A stretch of 64,000 nucleotides of DNA from an uncultured Duncaniella sp. (GCA_910584825.1 CAJUCI010000009.1:1-64000); one strand, 5' to 3'. Counted from the first letter of the stretch, positions 1-9,301 are shown. Numbers and translations are program-made. The notes: generated from the letters alone by a model not told the origin.

Positions 1-30
1 GGGTATCAACAATATTTGGTTAAGCTCAGC

Positions 31-60
31 CACGGACATTTGCCCGTGTCCCATTTTTTG
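31..60 (+). terminator. possible terminator hairpin upstream of argS
   Basis: A short stem (CACGG at 31-35 pairing with CCGTG at 44-48) is followed by a run of six T at 54-59. It could end a gene lying left of the window. It overlaps the -33 element proposed for argS, so its role is uncertain. Confidence 0.35.
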
Positions 61-70
61 TGTAATTTTG
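39..70 (+). promoter_or_regulatory. Bacteroidetes-type promoter for argS
   Basis: TTTG at 39-42 and TAATTTTG at 63-70 are separated by 20 bases. This matches the -33 TTTG / -7 TAnnTTTG layout known for the Bacteroidetes primary sigma factor. The start codon of argS lies about 39 bases downstream. Confidence 0.7.
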
Positions 71-108
71 CACTCATATATTAATATAAGAATCATTACA
101 TATAGAAA

Positions 109-1896
109 ATGTCGATTGATAGCATCATCTCAGAGGCTGTGTCCAAAGCCGTGAAGGAGCTTTACGGTTCAGAGACTCCGGCCGACAAGATTGTGCCTCA
201 GGCCACCCGCAAGGAGTTTGAGGGCAATGTCACCGTGGTAGTGTTTCCCTGGGTCAAGGCAGCCCGCAAGGCCCCCGAAGCCGTGGGTGCCGAGATAGGC
301 GAATGGCTCGTGAAGAACGAACAGGCGGTGGAGAAGTACAATGTCGTGAAGGGATTTCTCAACATAACCATCTCGCCCCGATTCTGGAACGGCGTGCTCG
401 AACACATCGCCTCGACCCCGCGTTACGGCCTCAAGGATGCCGGTGCGGACTCACCCCTCGTGATGGTCGAATACTCGTCGCCCAACACCAACAAGCCCCT
501 CCACTTGGGCCATATACGCAACAACCTGCTCGGATTCAGCCTTGCAGAGATTCTGAAGGCATGCGGCAACCGCGTGGTCAAGACCAATATCGTCAATGAC
601 CGCGGCATTCACATCTGCAAGTCGATGCTCGCATGGCAGAAGTGGGGTGACGGCATCACCCCCGAGTCATCGGGCAAGAAGGGCGACCACCTCATCGGCG
701 ACTTCTACGTACTCTTTGACAAGCACTTCAAGGCCGAGGTCAAGCAGCTCATGGAGCAGGGCATGACCGAGGACGAGGCCAAGGCCGCATCGCCCCTCAT
801 GAAGGAGGCCCGCGAGATGCTCGTGAAATGGGAGCAGAAAGACCCCGAAATCCGCGCCCTGTGGCAGAGGATGAACGAGTGGGTCTATGCCGGATTTGAC
901 GAGACCTACAAGCGCATGGGTGTGGACTTCGACAAGATATATTACGAGAGTGAGACTTATCTCGAGGGCAAGGATAAGGTGCTCGAGGGTCTGGCCGCCG
1001 GCAAGATGTACCGCAAGGAGGATGGCTCGGTGTGGGCCGACCTTACCGGCGAGGGGCTTGACCACAAGCTCCTGCTACGCAGCGACGGCACTTCGGTCTA
1101 CATGACCCAGGACATCGGCACAGCCAAGCTCCGCTTCCAGGACTACCCCATCGACAAGATGATTTACGTCGTGGGCAACGAGCAGAACTATCACTTCCAG
1201 GTGCTCTCGATACTCCTCGACCGCCTCGGCTTCAAGTGGGGCAAAGACCTCGTGCATTTCTCCTACGGCATGGTCGAACTCCCAGAGGGCAAGATGAAGT
1301 CGCGCGAAGGCACCGTGGTTGACGCCGACGACCTCATGGACGACATGGTGGCCACAGCCCGCACCGTATCAGCCGAACTCGGCAAACTCGACGGACTCAC
1401 CGACGAGGAGACCGCCGCAATCAGCGAGATGGTCGGACTCGGCGCACTCAAATACTTCCTGCTCAAGGTAGACCCCCGCAAGAACATCACCTTCAACCCC
1501 AAGGAGTCAATCGACTTCAACGGCAACACCGGCCCCTTCATTCAGTACACCTACGCACGCATCCGCTCGGTGCTCCGCAAGGCCAAGGAGGAGGGCATGA
1601 CCGTGACCGACTACTCGGCCGTTATCCCGGGCGAGCGTGAAATCACACTCATCCAGGCACTCGCCGACTTCCCCTCGGTAGTGGCCGCCGCAGGTCAGAG
1701 CTACAGCCCCGCGCTCATAGCCAACTACGTGTATGACCTCGTGAAGCTCTACAACCAGTTCTATCACGACTGCTCGATACTCAAGGAGGCCGACGAGGCT
1801 GTGCGTTCGCTGCGCCTCACCCTCAGCGAGCAGACCGCCCGCGTGGTGGAGACCGGCATGAAACTCCTCGGCATCAACGTGCCCGAACGTATGTAA
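109..1896 (+). CDS. argS: arginyl-tRNA synthetase
   Basis: Cytoplasmic class I aminoacyl-tRNA synthetase that charges tRNA-Arg with arginine using ATP. The 595-residue product has the expected length. The N-terminal ~110 residues fit the tRNA-binding Arg_S N domain. The HIGH-type signature is HLGH at about residues 132-135, after YSSPNTNKP. A KMSKS-like loop reads KMKSREG near residue 395. The C-terminal third, ending LLGINVPERM, is the usual DALR anticodon-binding domain. The ATG at 109 follows a good promoter and no nearer start fits. It appears to be transcribed alone or with the next gene, 66 bases on. Confidence 0.97.
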   Translation: MSIDSIISEAVSKAVKELYGSETPADKIVPQATRKEFEGNVTVVVFPWVKAARKAPEAVGAEIGEWLVKNEQAVEKYNVVKGFLNITISPRFWNGVLEHIASTPRYGLKDAGADSPLVMVEYSSPNTNKPLHLGHIRNNLLGFSLAEILKACGNRVVKTNIVNDRGIHICKSMLAWQKWGDGITPESSGKKGDHLIGDFYVLFDKHFKAEVKQLMEQGMTEDEAKAASPLMKEAREMLVKWEQKDPEIRALWQRMNEWVYAGFDETYKRMGVDFDKIYYESETYLEGKDKVLEGLAAGKMYRKEDGSVWADLTGEGLDHKLLLRSDGTSVYMTQDIGTAKLRFQDYPIDKMIYVVGNEQNYHFQVLSILLDRLGFKWGKDLVHFSYGMVELPEGKMKSREGTVVDADDLMDDMVATARTVSAELGKLDGLTDEETAAISEMVGLGALKYFLLKVDPRKNITFNPKESIDFNGNTGPFIQYTYARIRSVLRKAKEEGMTVTDYSAVIPGEREITLIQALADFPSVVAAAGQSYSPALIANYVYDLVKLYNQFYHDCSILKEADEAVRSLRLTLSEQTARVVETGMKLLGINVPERM

Positions 1897-1962
1897 GGTT
1901 AAGGCAAATAAACCTTTTCACCTTATAATTGTCTAACAATAAAAACAATCCATTTAATAACG

Positions 1963-2691
1963 ATGTATAACAACACTCCCACTCCTCCCCCCTTCAACCA
2001 CGGCGGGGGATATAACGACCCTTCGACCGTCGTTGCCACCACTTCATCAGTGATGAAGCGTGTGTATCTCAAGATGACTTTCGGCCTGCTCGTCACAGCA
2101 TTCATCTCGATGTTCTGCGCAAGCAGCCTCACCTACATGCAGTTCATGGTTCAGAACTCATGGTTCTACTGGGGACTTTTCATCGCCGAGCTTGTAATCG
2201 TGTTCAGCCTCTCGGCACGCCTCACCAGCATGTCGTCGACCCTGGCCACACTGCTCTTCTACGTGTTTGCCGCCATTAACGGCATGGCACTCGCGCCGAT
2301 ATTCCTGCTCTACACGACCACATCCATTGCCAAGACCTTCTTCATATGCGCCGGCACGTTCGGAGCCATGAGCATCTATGGCTACTTCACGTCGCAGGAC
2401 CTCACCAAGGTAGGTAACTTCCTGTTCTACGCGCTCATAGGTCTCATCATAGCGTCGGTGGTCAACATCTTCACCAAAAGCTCGGGCCTCGATTGGATCA
2501 TCTCTTGTGCCGGTGTGCTCATCTTCGTGGGCCTTACCGCATGGGACACTCAGAAAATCAAGCAGATGGCTCTCTATGCTCCCGCAAGTGCCATCGGCCA
2601 CATCGCCACAATCGGTGCCCTCAGCCTCTACCTCGACTTCATCAACCTGTTCCTCTACCTGCTCCGTTTCTTCGGCAGCTCGCGCGATTAG
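1963..2691 (+). CDS. Bax inhibitor-1 / YccA family membrane protein
   Basis: Integral inner-membrane protein of the BI-1 (TMBIM) family, whose eukaryotic members are calcium-leak channels; the bacterial role is not settled. The 242-residue product begins with a short Pro/Gly-rich cytoplasmic tail (residues 1-25). About seven hydrophobic helices follow, from residue 40 to the C terminus. The segment AWDTQKIKQM near residue 190 and SLYLDFINLFLYLLRF near the end are characteristic of the family. It lies 66 bases after argS and 48 bases before the dehydrogenase gene. Family call is firm; physiological function is inferred only. Confidence 0.9.
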   Translation: MYNNTPTPPPFNHGGGYNDPSTVVATTSSVMKRVYLKMTFGLLVTAFISMFCASSLTYMQFMVQNSWFYWGLFIAELVIVFSLSARLTSMSSTLATLLFYVFAAINGMALAPIFLLYTTTSIAKTFFICAGTFGAMSIYGYFTSQDLTKVGNFLFYALIGLIIASVVNIFTKSSGLDWIISCAGVLIFVGLTAWDTQKIKQMALYAPASAIGHIATIGALSLYLDFINLFLYLLRFFGSSRD

Positions 2692-2739
2692 GATGATGTA
2701 TCAATGATTTTATTAAAAAAGTAGTCAACAACCATAAGA

Positions 2740-3939
2740 ATGGCAAAAGTAGTAATCATCGGAGCCGGCGGTGTTGGTACCGTCGTGGCCCACAAGTGCG
2801 CACAGCACCCCGACGTATTCACCGAGATAGTAATAGCCTCACGCACCCGCTCGAAGTGCGAGGCCGTGGTCGAGGCTATCGGCAAGCCCAACCTCAGTGC
2901 CGATGTTGTCGACGCCGACAGCGTGCCCCAGCTCGTGGAGCTGTTTAACCGCCACAAGCCCGCACTCGTAATCAACGTGGCACTCCCCTATCAGGACCTC
3001 ACCATTATGGATGCGTGTCTGATATGCGGCGTCAACTATCTCGACACCGCCAACTATGAGCCTAAGGACGTGGCCCATTTCGAGTACTCATGGCAGTGGG
3101 CTTACAAGCAGCGTTTCGAGGATGCAGGCCTCACCGCCATCCTCGGATGCGGATTTGACCCGGGCGTATCGGGCGTGTTCACAGCCTATGCCGCCAAGCA
3201 TCACTTCTCGGAGATGGAGTATCTCGACATCGTGGACTGCAACGGCGGTGACCACGGCAAGGCTTTTGCCACCAACTTCAACCCCGAAATCAACATCCGC
3301 GAAATCACTCAGAACGGCCGCTACTATCAGGACGGCAAGTGGGTGACCACCGGCCCGCTGGAGATACACAAGACCCTCACCTACCCCAACATCGGCGAGC
3401 GTGAGAGCTACCTGCTGTATCACGAGGAGCTTGAGTCGCTCGTGAAGAACTATCCCTCAATCAAGCGCGCCCGCTTCTGGATGACATTCGGCCAGGAGTA
3501 TCTCACACACCTGCGCGTGATTCAGAACATCGGCATGGCCCGCATCGACGAGGTGGAATACAACGGTCAGAAGATTGTGCCCCTGCAGTTCCTCAAGGCT
3601 GTGCTCCCCAACCCCCAGGACCTCGGCGAGAACTATCACGGCGAGACCTCAATCGGTTGCCGCATCTCTGGCAAGGACAAGGAGGGCAAGCCTCTCACCT
3701 ATTATATCTGGAACAACTGCTCGCACGAGGAGGCTTACAAGGAGACCGGCATGCAGGCTGTCAGCTACACCACCGGCGTACCCGCAATGGTCGGCGCGAT
3801 GATGTTCCTCACAGGCAAGTGGGTTAAGCCCGGCGTTAACAACGTCGAGGAGTTTGACCCGGACCCGTTCCTCGCCGAACTCGCCAAAGATGGCCTGCCC
3901 TGGAACGAAAGCTTCAACATAAATCTTGAAGTGGAGTAA
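2740..3939 (+). CDS. saccharopine dehydrogenase family; probable carboxynorspermidine/carboxyspermidine dehydrogenase
   Basis: Predicted NAD(P)H-dependent enzyme condensing aspartate semialdehyde with a diamine to make the carboxy-polyamine precursor in the alternative spermidine/norspermidine pathway used by many Bacteroidetes. An N-terminal Rossmann motif GAGGVGTVVAHKC begins at residue 8. A conserved segment near residue 140, ILGCGFDPGVSGVF, is typical of this clade, and 399 residues is the usual length. The decarboxylase partner is not in this window. It converges with the OMP gene across a 200-base repeat-rich gap. The alternative, a true lysine-pathway saccharopine dehydrogenase, is less likely from the overall sequence type. 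Confidence 0.85.
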   Translation: MAKVVIIGAGGVGTVVAHKCAQHPDVFTEIVIASRTRSKCEAVVEAIGKPNLSADVVDADSVPQLVELFNRHKPALVINVALPYQDLTIMDACLICGVNYLDTANYEPKDVAHFEYSWQWAYKQRFEDAGLTAILGCGFDPGVSGVFTAYAAKHHFSEMEYLDIVDCNGGDHGKAFATNFNPEINIREITQNGRYYQDGKWVTTGPLEIHKTLTYPNIGERESYLLYHEELESLVKNYPSIKRARFWMTFGQEYLTHLRVIQNIGMARIDEVEYNGQKIVPLQFLKAVLPNPQDLGENYHGETSIGCRISGKDKEGKPLTYYIWNNCSHEEAYKETGMQAVSYTTGVPAMVGAMMFLTGKWVKPGVNNVEEFDPDPFLAELAKDGLPWNESFNINLEVE

Positions 3940-3963
3940 CTCTTTTTAGTATATTCTTTTTAG

Positions 3964-4060
3964 AGTATAGAGTTTAAAGTATAGAGTATAGCGATTAGCT
4001 TGTGTGCGTACATGTCGCAACCATGCTAATCGCTATACTCTATACTTTAAACTCTATACT
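3964..4060. repeat. 36-bp perfect inverted repeat between convergent genes
   Basis: The arms at 3964-3999 and 4025-4060 are perfect reverse complements around a 25-base spacer. The arms are themselves made of TATAGAGT-like units. The spacer plus the start of the right arm recurs as a near-identical direct copy at about 4065-4119 (TTGTGTGCGTAYATGTCGCA, one C/T difference there). The element fills most of the gap between two converging stop codons, so a bidirectional terminator role is plausible. Confidence 0.85.
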
Positions 4061-4139
4061 TGGAATTAGCTTGTGTGCGTATATGTCGCAACCACGCTAA
4101 TCGCTATACTCTATACTCGGAAGAAAACCCCATACCAAA

Positions 4140-6239
4140 TCACCTTCCCCCGGCGGTGGAGCGGTCTACTGATGAGTCGGCGTTGATGAGTTTCTGCGCG
4201 CCGCGTTTCTGACGGCCCCACTGCAGGTTATAGCTTACCTGGACAAAAGGCATACGCATGTTCATACGCATGTGCGACTCGTTGGTGTTAAACCTGTTGA
4301 GCGAGCGCGAGCCTTGGTCATACTTGCCGAACGGCATTATCATACCGGCTCCGAACCCCCACCCCTTCCAGTTGTAGTTGACCGTGACCACTGACACATT
4401 CTCACCCCACGATACGGTCTCGCCCCACAGTGACGACTCGGCGTGGCGATACTGGGCCATGAGTGTGAACCCGTAGTGCATCAGTTGGGCTGAGATGTCG
4501 CCGCTCCAGTCGTGGTTATACAGCTTATAACCGCGCCCCCTCATGCGCTCGGCACGATATTTGAGCGTACCACCAGCCACAAGCCATCCGGGTACTATCA
4601 CAACCTGGGGAGAGACGTAGAACGCAAGATTCTGCAATCCGCGCGAATTTTCATAGGAGGTAATCAGGCGGTCACCCTCCCACGCGAGATACGGGGTGAT
4701 GGCGTCGGGGCTGGTAAAGGCGTCGATGCCGAACGTGCCCATCAGGCGCGGATAGGTGAAGTTGTACTGCAATTTGAGCATGTAGGACGAGGATGTCTTT
4801 AGCCCCGGATTGCCCACGCGCCACTGGAAACCGTCAATCTGCTGCGGCGTGGCATTGGTCTCTGACAGCGACGGGGCCGACTGCCATGACGAAAAGTTGA
4901 GCCGCAACTGCGCATTGCCGTTAGGCCGGTAGTCAGCCGAGAACTGAGGGCGCAGATTCCATGAATCCGAACCCAGCCCTGACTCGCGGAATTTGAACGA
5001 CGTATATTGCGCGCCCAATCCGGCCGTGAGAGTCACCTTGCCGATGCGACGCAGATACTCGGCAAAGAGATATGCCTTGTCCTGACGCTGATGAAACAGC
5101 TCGCCGCCCATATTCTCATAGGTCGAGCGGTTACGGTTGGCGGTATATGACACACCCGCCGTCAGGCGCGACGTGCCCCAGTTCTTGATATAATCGGCCT
5201 CGATGCCATATGCGCGGTTTCGGTCGCGGATGAGCGTATGCACATCCGTAAGCATCTCACCCCCTGCGGCTTCGCGCTCCACATAGTCGTGATAGGACTT
5301 GCCGAAGTAGTATGACGTGCTGAAATCCACCACAAGCGTCTGATTGTTGCGGAAATGCTGTTCGAGATAGGCCGACAGCACGGGGGTGGTGCCGCGGTCG
5401 CCGTGCATGTCGTTGAGGCGTATGTCGTCGCTGCCGTCGCTCAGTGACAGCAGGCCGTCGTAGTCAAAACGGTCAGAGAACTTCTTATCCCCCGTAAGCG
5501 TGACGTAAAGCACTGTGGTGTCTGGGCGTATGTAGCTGTAGCCGAGCGACAGCTTGCCGAACGTGTTGTCAATCTTGCCCCCGAGCGAAGTCTCGTTGCG
5601 TGTCAGCGACGAACCGTCGGGATAGGTGAATGTCTCGTGATAGTCGCGATGAATGTCTATGCCCTCGGTCAGCTTTAGGTTGCCGCCAAACTCCCATTGT
5701 GACCGGCCGTTGTTGAGCTTGGCCGATGCGAAATAGTTGCCCCACGCGGCATTGACCGCCGGCATAGCCTCGGCCATGACCGAACCGCCCAGAGTAGGGT
5801 TGATGACGATGAAATTCAGCACGGCGTCCGCCCCCTTGTAGCGCAGACCGGGATTGTCAATCCACTCCACGCGCTTGACGGTCTCGGGTAGAAGTGTCCT
5901 TACCTGCTCGATTGTGGAGGGGCGTCCGTTGATACGAACCTCTACCGATTTGCCCGACTTGGTAATCTGCCCGAGAGCCTCGTTGACCGTGAGCGACGGT
6001 ATCATAATATTGCGCAACAGCTGCATGCCGTTTTTGGAATTGTCTACCGCCGAGCGCGAGGGATAGTACGCATCCATGTCGGCCTTGCGCACCACGCGCG
6101 GTGCCTGTATTACAACCTCGCCAAGCTCCTGAACGGATATTGAATCGGGGGTTTCGCCATGTGCGACGGCGGTGGTGACTGCGGCTGCAAGAGTGGCCGC
6201 GAGTAATCGGGTTAGTGTTTTGGAGTATCGCATTGTCAT
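4140..6239 (-). CDS. outer-membrane beta-barrel protein (TonB-dependent-receptor-like)
   Basis: Predicted outer-membrane protein. The chosen start, ATG at 6239, gives 699 residues beginning MTMRYSKTLTRLLAATLAAA, a clear signal peptide ending near AHGET. A plug-like domain follows (about residues 35-160), containing VQELGEVVIQAP, VRINGRPS and DAVLNFIVI. The remainder is alternating aromatic beta-strands typical of 22-strand barrels of the OMP_b-brl_3 type. No carboxypeptidase-like N-terminal extension and no SusD partner gene are present, so it is not a standard SusC pair. It lies downstream of the TPR/LuxR regulator on the same strand, 155 bases away, and may be its target. An upstream ATG at 6326 would place the signal sequence internally and is rejected. 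Substrate unknown. Confidence 0.8.
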   Translation of the reverse strand: MTMRYSKTLTRLLAATLAAAVTTAVAHGETPDSISVQELGEVVIQAPRVVRKADMDAYYPSRSAVDNSKNGMQLLRNIMIPSLTVNEALGQITKSGKSVEVRINGRPSTIEQVRTLLPETVKRVEWIDNPGLRYKGADAVLNFIVINPTLGGSVMAEAMPAVNAAWGNYFASAKLNNGRSQWEFGGNLKLTEGIDIHRDYHETFTYPDGSSLTRNETSLGGKIDNTFGKLSLGYSYIRPDTTVLYVTLTGDKKFSDRFDYDGLLSLSDGSDDIRLNDMHGDRGTTPVLSAYLEQHFRNNQTLVVDFSTSYYFGKSYHDYVEREAAGGEMLTDVHTLIRDRNRAYGIEADYIKNWGTSRLTAGVSYTANRNRSTYENMGGELFHQRQDKAYLFAEYLRRIGKVTLTAGLGAQYTSFKFRESGLGSDSWNLRPQFSADYRPNGNAQLRLNFSSWQSAPSLSETNATPQQIDGFQWRVGNPGLKTSSSYMLKLQYNFTYPRLMGTFGIDAFTSPDAITPYLAWEGDRLITSYENSRGLQNLAFYVSPQVVIVPGWLVAGGTLKYRAERMRGRGYKLYNHDWSGDISAQLMHYGFTLMAQYRHAESSLWGETVSWGENVSVVTVNYNWKGWGFGAGMIMPFGKYDQGSRSLNRFNTNESHMRMNMRMPFVQVSYNLQWGRQKRGAQKLINADSSVDRSTAGGR

Positions 6240-6265
6240 AAGTTTTTTTGTTGGTTTTGACAATG

Positions 6266-6273
6266 CAAAGTTA
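6266..6273 (-). promoter_or_regulatory. -7 box candidate for the OMP gene
   Basis: The minus strand reads TAACTTTG, matching TAnnTTTG, 27 bases before the chosen ATG. No clear TTTG is found at the -33 distance, which suggests activator dependence. The adjacent regulator gene is an obvious candidate activator (inference). Confidence 0.5.
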
Positions 6274-6394
6274 TGGCGAAACTGCCGCCCAAGCCCACTA
6301 AACGGGCATCTATTTTGTCTTAACACAAAGATGCTTTCATGCTGATAATCAGCATGAAAACATCTTAAAAATCTTAATCGGAGCTTTCCGAGTC

Positions 6395-8041
6395 TTAACG
6401 GGCCAAATCCTCCTCAATCCTGGCCATGAAATCGCCGTTGGCCTCGGTGCCGAGCTTCTTGCGGATGGCGGTCTTGCGCACATAAATCGTGGCCGACGAC
6501 TGCTCGGTGAGCACACCTATCTCCTTGGTCGAGAAACCGGCCTTGATGAGCACGATTATCTCAGTCTCGCGGTCGTTGAACAGCCCGGGATAGCGGTCGA
6601 GGAGACGCGAATGGAATCCGTCATACAACTCGTCAATCATCGAGAAGAGATGTGGCCAGTCGACCAGCGCGCCCGCCTTGGCCTCGTCGTGGCCTATCAC
6701 GGATATTTTGCGCAGAGCGTCCTGATTCTGCGATGTCGGCGCACCGGCAAATGTCTTCAGTATTCCGAGCTGACGGAGCACAAGCCTCTTCACCACCGCG
6801 TCACGGCTGTGCGTATCAGCCCTCTCCACAGTCTTCAACATCTCGGTCAGAGCCTCAACACGCTCCTCGGCCTCTATGAGCCGCTGACGGCGACGGCGCA
6901 CAATGTAGACAGCGACACCAACACCCGCGAGCATGCACACGGCCAGGACGAGAATCACTATCCACATGCGCTGACGCCCGACGACGAGCATATATTTGTC
7001 ACGGTCAAGCTCATAGACATTGGCAATGGCCGTCTCGCGGTCACGCCAGGCTCGCCGCATGGCCATATCGACATTCTTTGGCACTTCATACATCTCCACG
7101 ACATGAATTTTGCCCGTCTCCTTATATAATATCACACTCTTGATGATTGCCGCCATTATATATGACTCGGGCTGTGCCTTGACCACATCCTCATCTATCT
7201 GCTCCATGCACCGCTTGGCCTCGGCAATATCTCCCGCACTCGCATAAAGCTGGGCGCACGAGAGCAGTCGGCTCACTTGCTCCTGCTTGCTGTCTGGAGT
7301 GGTGTTGGCCACGATGTCACGCATGATGTCAAGAGCCTCGTGAGTACGCCCCGCGCCTTCGAGGATATGTGCATAGTCGTTCATAAAGTTGGCCCACGCA
7401 TCGGAATACCGCTCGGGCATGAAATCCGACCTGACCACTGAGTCGCCGAGTGCGGCGGCCTCGGCCGTACGCTCCATGAAATAATAGGCGGCCATCTTAA
7501 TCTGCGACGTCCGCAACCGGTCCTCGGGCCGTGAGGTGTGGTTAAGAAGCCAGTCGCTGTCGGTAAGCATAGTGGCATAATCCTGTTCGGAAAAGGCCAG
7601 GTCGAGACGTCCCTTATGGACATCCCACTGCATTTCAGGCGACTCGGTCATAGCCAGTGCGCTGTCAATCTGTGCGTTGGCCTCATCCCTGCGTCCCAAG
7701 GCATAATAATGCGAGGCAAGCAGCTGTGAGGCCACTGTCCAGCGCAATGTGTCGTCAGTCCGGCGGTAGTAATTCACGGCCTGAGGCAGGAGTGTGTCGT
7801 TAACAAGCGAACGCCCCGTGCGGTTGTTGGCCAACGCCTTGACGAGAGCGAACCTCGCCATCATCTCGGCCGACTTCAAGTCAGGATAACTGATGGAACG
7901 CAACTCAATCAGCGCACTGTCGGGACGCGTGGTCACGACACTCGCGGCACGCTCTATCTTATCCTCGGTGCTCTCGGCGCATGAGGCCACGACCAGCAAC
8001 GCCACGATGCCGCATATATATCGTAAAAAAGTATTTGCCAA
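6395..8041 (-). CDS. membrane-spanning TPR sensor with LuxR-type DNA-binding domain
   Basis: One-component transcriptional regulator. N-terminal hydrophobic segment ending LLVVASC looks like a lipoprotein-type signal. About 300 residues of helical TPR-like repeats follow, predicted periplasmic. A transmembrane helix (IVILVLAVCMLAGVGVAVYI) lies near residues 358-380, then a basic RRRRQR stop-transfer. A short coiled coil leads to a C-terminal HTH (NDRETEIIVLIKAGFSTKEI, then TIYVRKTAIRKKLG). No ATG precedes the signal. A TTG at 8068 lies inside the probable -7 box, so the TTG at 8041 is preferred (548 residues). It sits between the MFS gene and the OMP gene on one strand. The ligand and targets are unknown. 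Confidence 0.75.
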   Translation of the reverse strand: MANTFLRYICGIVALLVVASCAESTEDKIERAASVVTTRPDSALIELRSISYPDLKSAEMMARFALVKALANNRTGRSLVNDTLLPQAVNYYRRTDDTLRWTVASQLLASHYYALGRRDEANAQIDSALAMTESPEMQWDVHKGRLDLAFSEQDYATMLTDSDWLLNHTSRPEDRLRTSQIKMAAYYFMERTAEAAALGDSVVRSDFMPERYSDAWANFMNDYAHILEGAGRTHEALDIMRDIVANTTPDSKQEQVSRLLSCAQLYASAGDIAEAKRCMEQIDEDVVKAQPESYIMAAIIKSVILYKETGKIHVVEMYEVPKNVDMAMRRAWRDRETAIANVYELDRDKYMLVVGRQRMWIVILVLAVCMLAGVGVAVYIVRRRRQRLIEAEERVEALTEMLKTVERADTHSRDAVVKRLVLRQLGILKTFAGAPTSQNQDALRKISVIGHDEAKAGALVDWPHLFSMIDELYDGFHSRLLDRYPGLFNDRETEIIVLIKAGFSTKEIGVLTEQSSATIYVRKTAIRKKLGTEANGDFMARIEEDLAR

Positions 8042-8065
8042 AATCTTGCGTGTGTTTGTGCGATG

Positions 8066-8096
8066 CAAATATACTCATTTGCGCCCGATTACGCAA
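8066..8096 (-). promoter_or_regulatory. promoter for the TPR/LuxR regulator
   Basis: The minus strand carries TTG at 8096-8094 and TATATTTG at 8073-8066, separated by 20 bases. Transcription would begin near 8059, leaving about 18 bases before the TTG start at 8041. This excludes the upstream TTG at 8068 as the initiator. Confidence 0.65.
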
Positions 8097-8120
8097 GCAT
8101 CGCCCCCAACCGTAAGTATA

Positions 8121-9281
8121 TCACACAGGCAGGGCGCGCCCTTTCTCATACCGGAAATACAGTATGAAGATTGCCACCGCTCCGAGTGCAACAAGCGGGA
8201 CACCCGACAGCGGCACATAGTGATAACCGAGTCCTGAGTTTATCACAAGCGCACCAATCTGAGCAGCCACGGCATTGCCGCCGTTATATGCAATCTGGAT
8301 GCATGCCCCGCCGAGCAGTTCGCCACCTTTGGAATACCCTACTATGGATGACTGCAACGGGCTGCTCGACCCGAACAGCACAGCCGTGCCGCACATCATC
8401 AGCACAACAGCCAACCACCTTATATCAAAGAACAGGAATATCAGCACGAGCACCGCCACGCCGAACACCATGACCCATGCCGCCACAGCCGAGGGCTTAA
8501 AGCGATTGCACAAACGGCCCGACACAAGATTGCCGACAAACATGCCGAGTCCGGCAAGTATCATCAGCCATGACAGGTCATCGGTCGAAAATCCGGCCAC
8601 CGTCGTAAGCTGCGGGTCAATGTAACTGTACCAGCAATACACACCCGTCTGAGCGAATATGACACCGCAGAATATCAGCCACGGCGGAAGGGTGCGGAGA
8701 AAATGAAACTGGCTCTTGAAACCGTTGTCGGGCAGCGGGCCGAGATAAGGCACCCATCGGTGAGCGAAGATGAATGTGAGCACTCCGGCAAGCGAAACGA
8801 GCGCGAATGCTATGCGCCACGAGAAGTTGTTGGTAATGAACGTGCCCAACGGCACGCCAAGCACCGTGGCCACAGTCATGCCGGCAATCATATATGACAC
8901 CGCCGCCACCTCGCGGCCCGGCTCGGCAAGCTTACGTGCCACGATGGCTCCTACCCCGAAAAATGCCCCGTGAGGCAGACCCGAGATGAAGCGCGAGCAT
9001 AGCATAATCCAATAATTCGGCGCACACGCCGTCAAGGCATTGCCGATGGCTATGACCGCGGCAAGCAACAGCACGAGCCGTTTGAGCGGCATGCGCCTGA
9101 ACAGCAGCATCAGTACGGCTCCGAGACATACGCCCGAGGCATAGGCCGTAATGAAGTCGCCCGCCTTGGCCACACTGACACCCATGTCATGAGCCAGCGA
9201 CACCAATATACCCATTATCAGAAACTCGGTAATGCCGAGGGCAAACGTGCCCATCGACAATGCAAATATTCCCTTATTCAT
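8121..9281 (-). CDS. MFS transporter, DHA1/AraJ-like
   Basis: Inner-membrane major facilitator with 12 predicted helices in 386 residues. N-terminal helix 1 is FALSMGTFALGITEFLIMG, the form typical of the AraJ/sugar-efflux and drug:H+ antiporter-1 group. The loop 2-3 motif appears as RRMPLKRLV and helix 4 as CSRFISGLPHGAFFGVGA. Likely a proton-driven exporter of small molecules or sugars; substrate unknown. It is divergent from the secreted beta-helix gene and upstream of the regulator gene on the same strand, with 79 bases to that gene's chosen start. Confidence 0.88.
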   Translation of the reverse strand: MNKGIFALSMGTFALGITEFLIMGILVSLAHDMGVSVAKAGDFITAYASGVCLGAVLMLLFRRMPLKRLVLLLAAVIAIGNALTACAPNYWIMLCSRFISGLPHGAFFGVGAIVARKLAEPGREVAAVSYMIAGMTVATVLGVPLGTFITNNFSWRIAFALVSLAGVLTFIFAHRWVPYLGPLPDNGFKSQFHFLRTLPPWLIFCGVIFAQTGVYCWYSYIDPQLTTVAGFSTDDLSWLMILAGLGMFVGNLVSGRLCNRFKPSAVAAWVMVFGVAVLVLIFLFFDIRWLAVVLMMCGTAVLFGSSSPLQSSIVGYSKGGELLGGACIQIAYNGGNAVAAQIGALVINSGLGYHYVPLSGVPLVALGAVAIFILYFRYEKGRALPV

Positions 9282-9301
9282 ATTTTTTCAAAAAACCGGG
9301 C

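Noticed and set aside
1895..1916. Terminator after argS (AAGGTT/AACCTT)
   Set aside because: The stem is only six A/T-rich base pairs with a 10-base loop; too weak to call.
3964..4119. Terminal inverted repeats of an insertion sequence
   Set aside because: The arms enclose only 25 bases and no transposase or target duplication is present.
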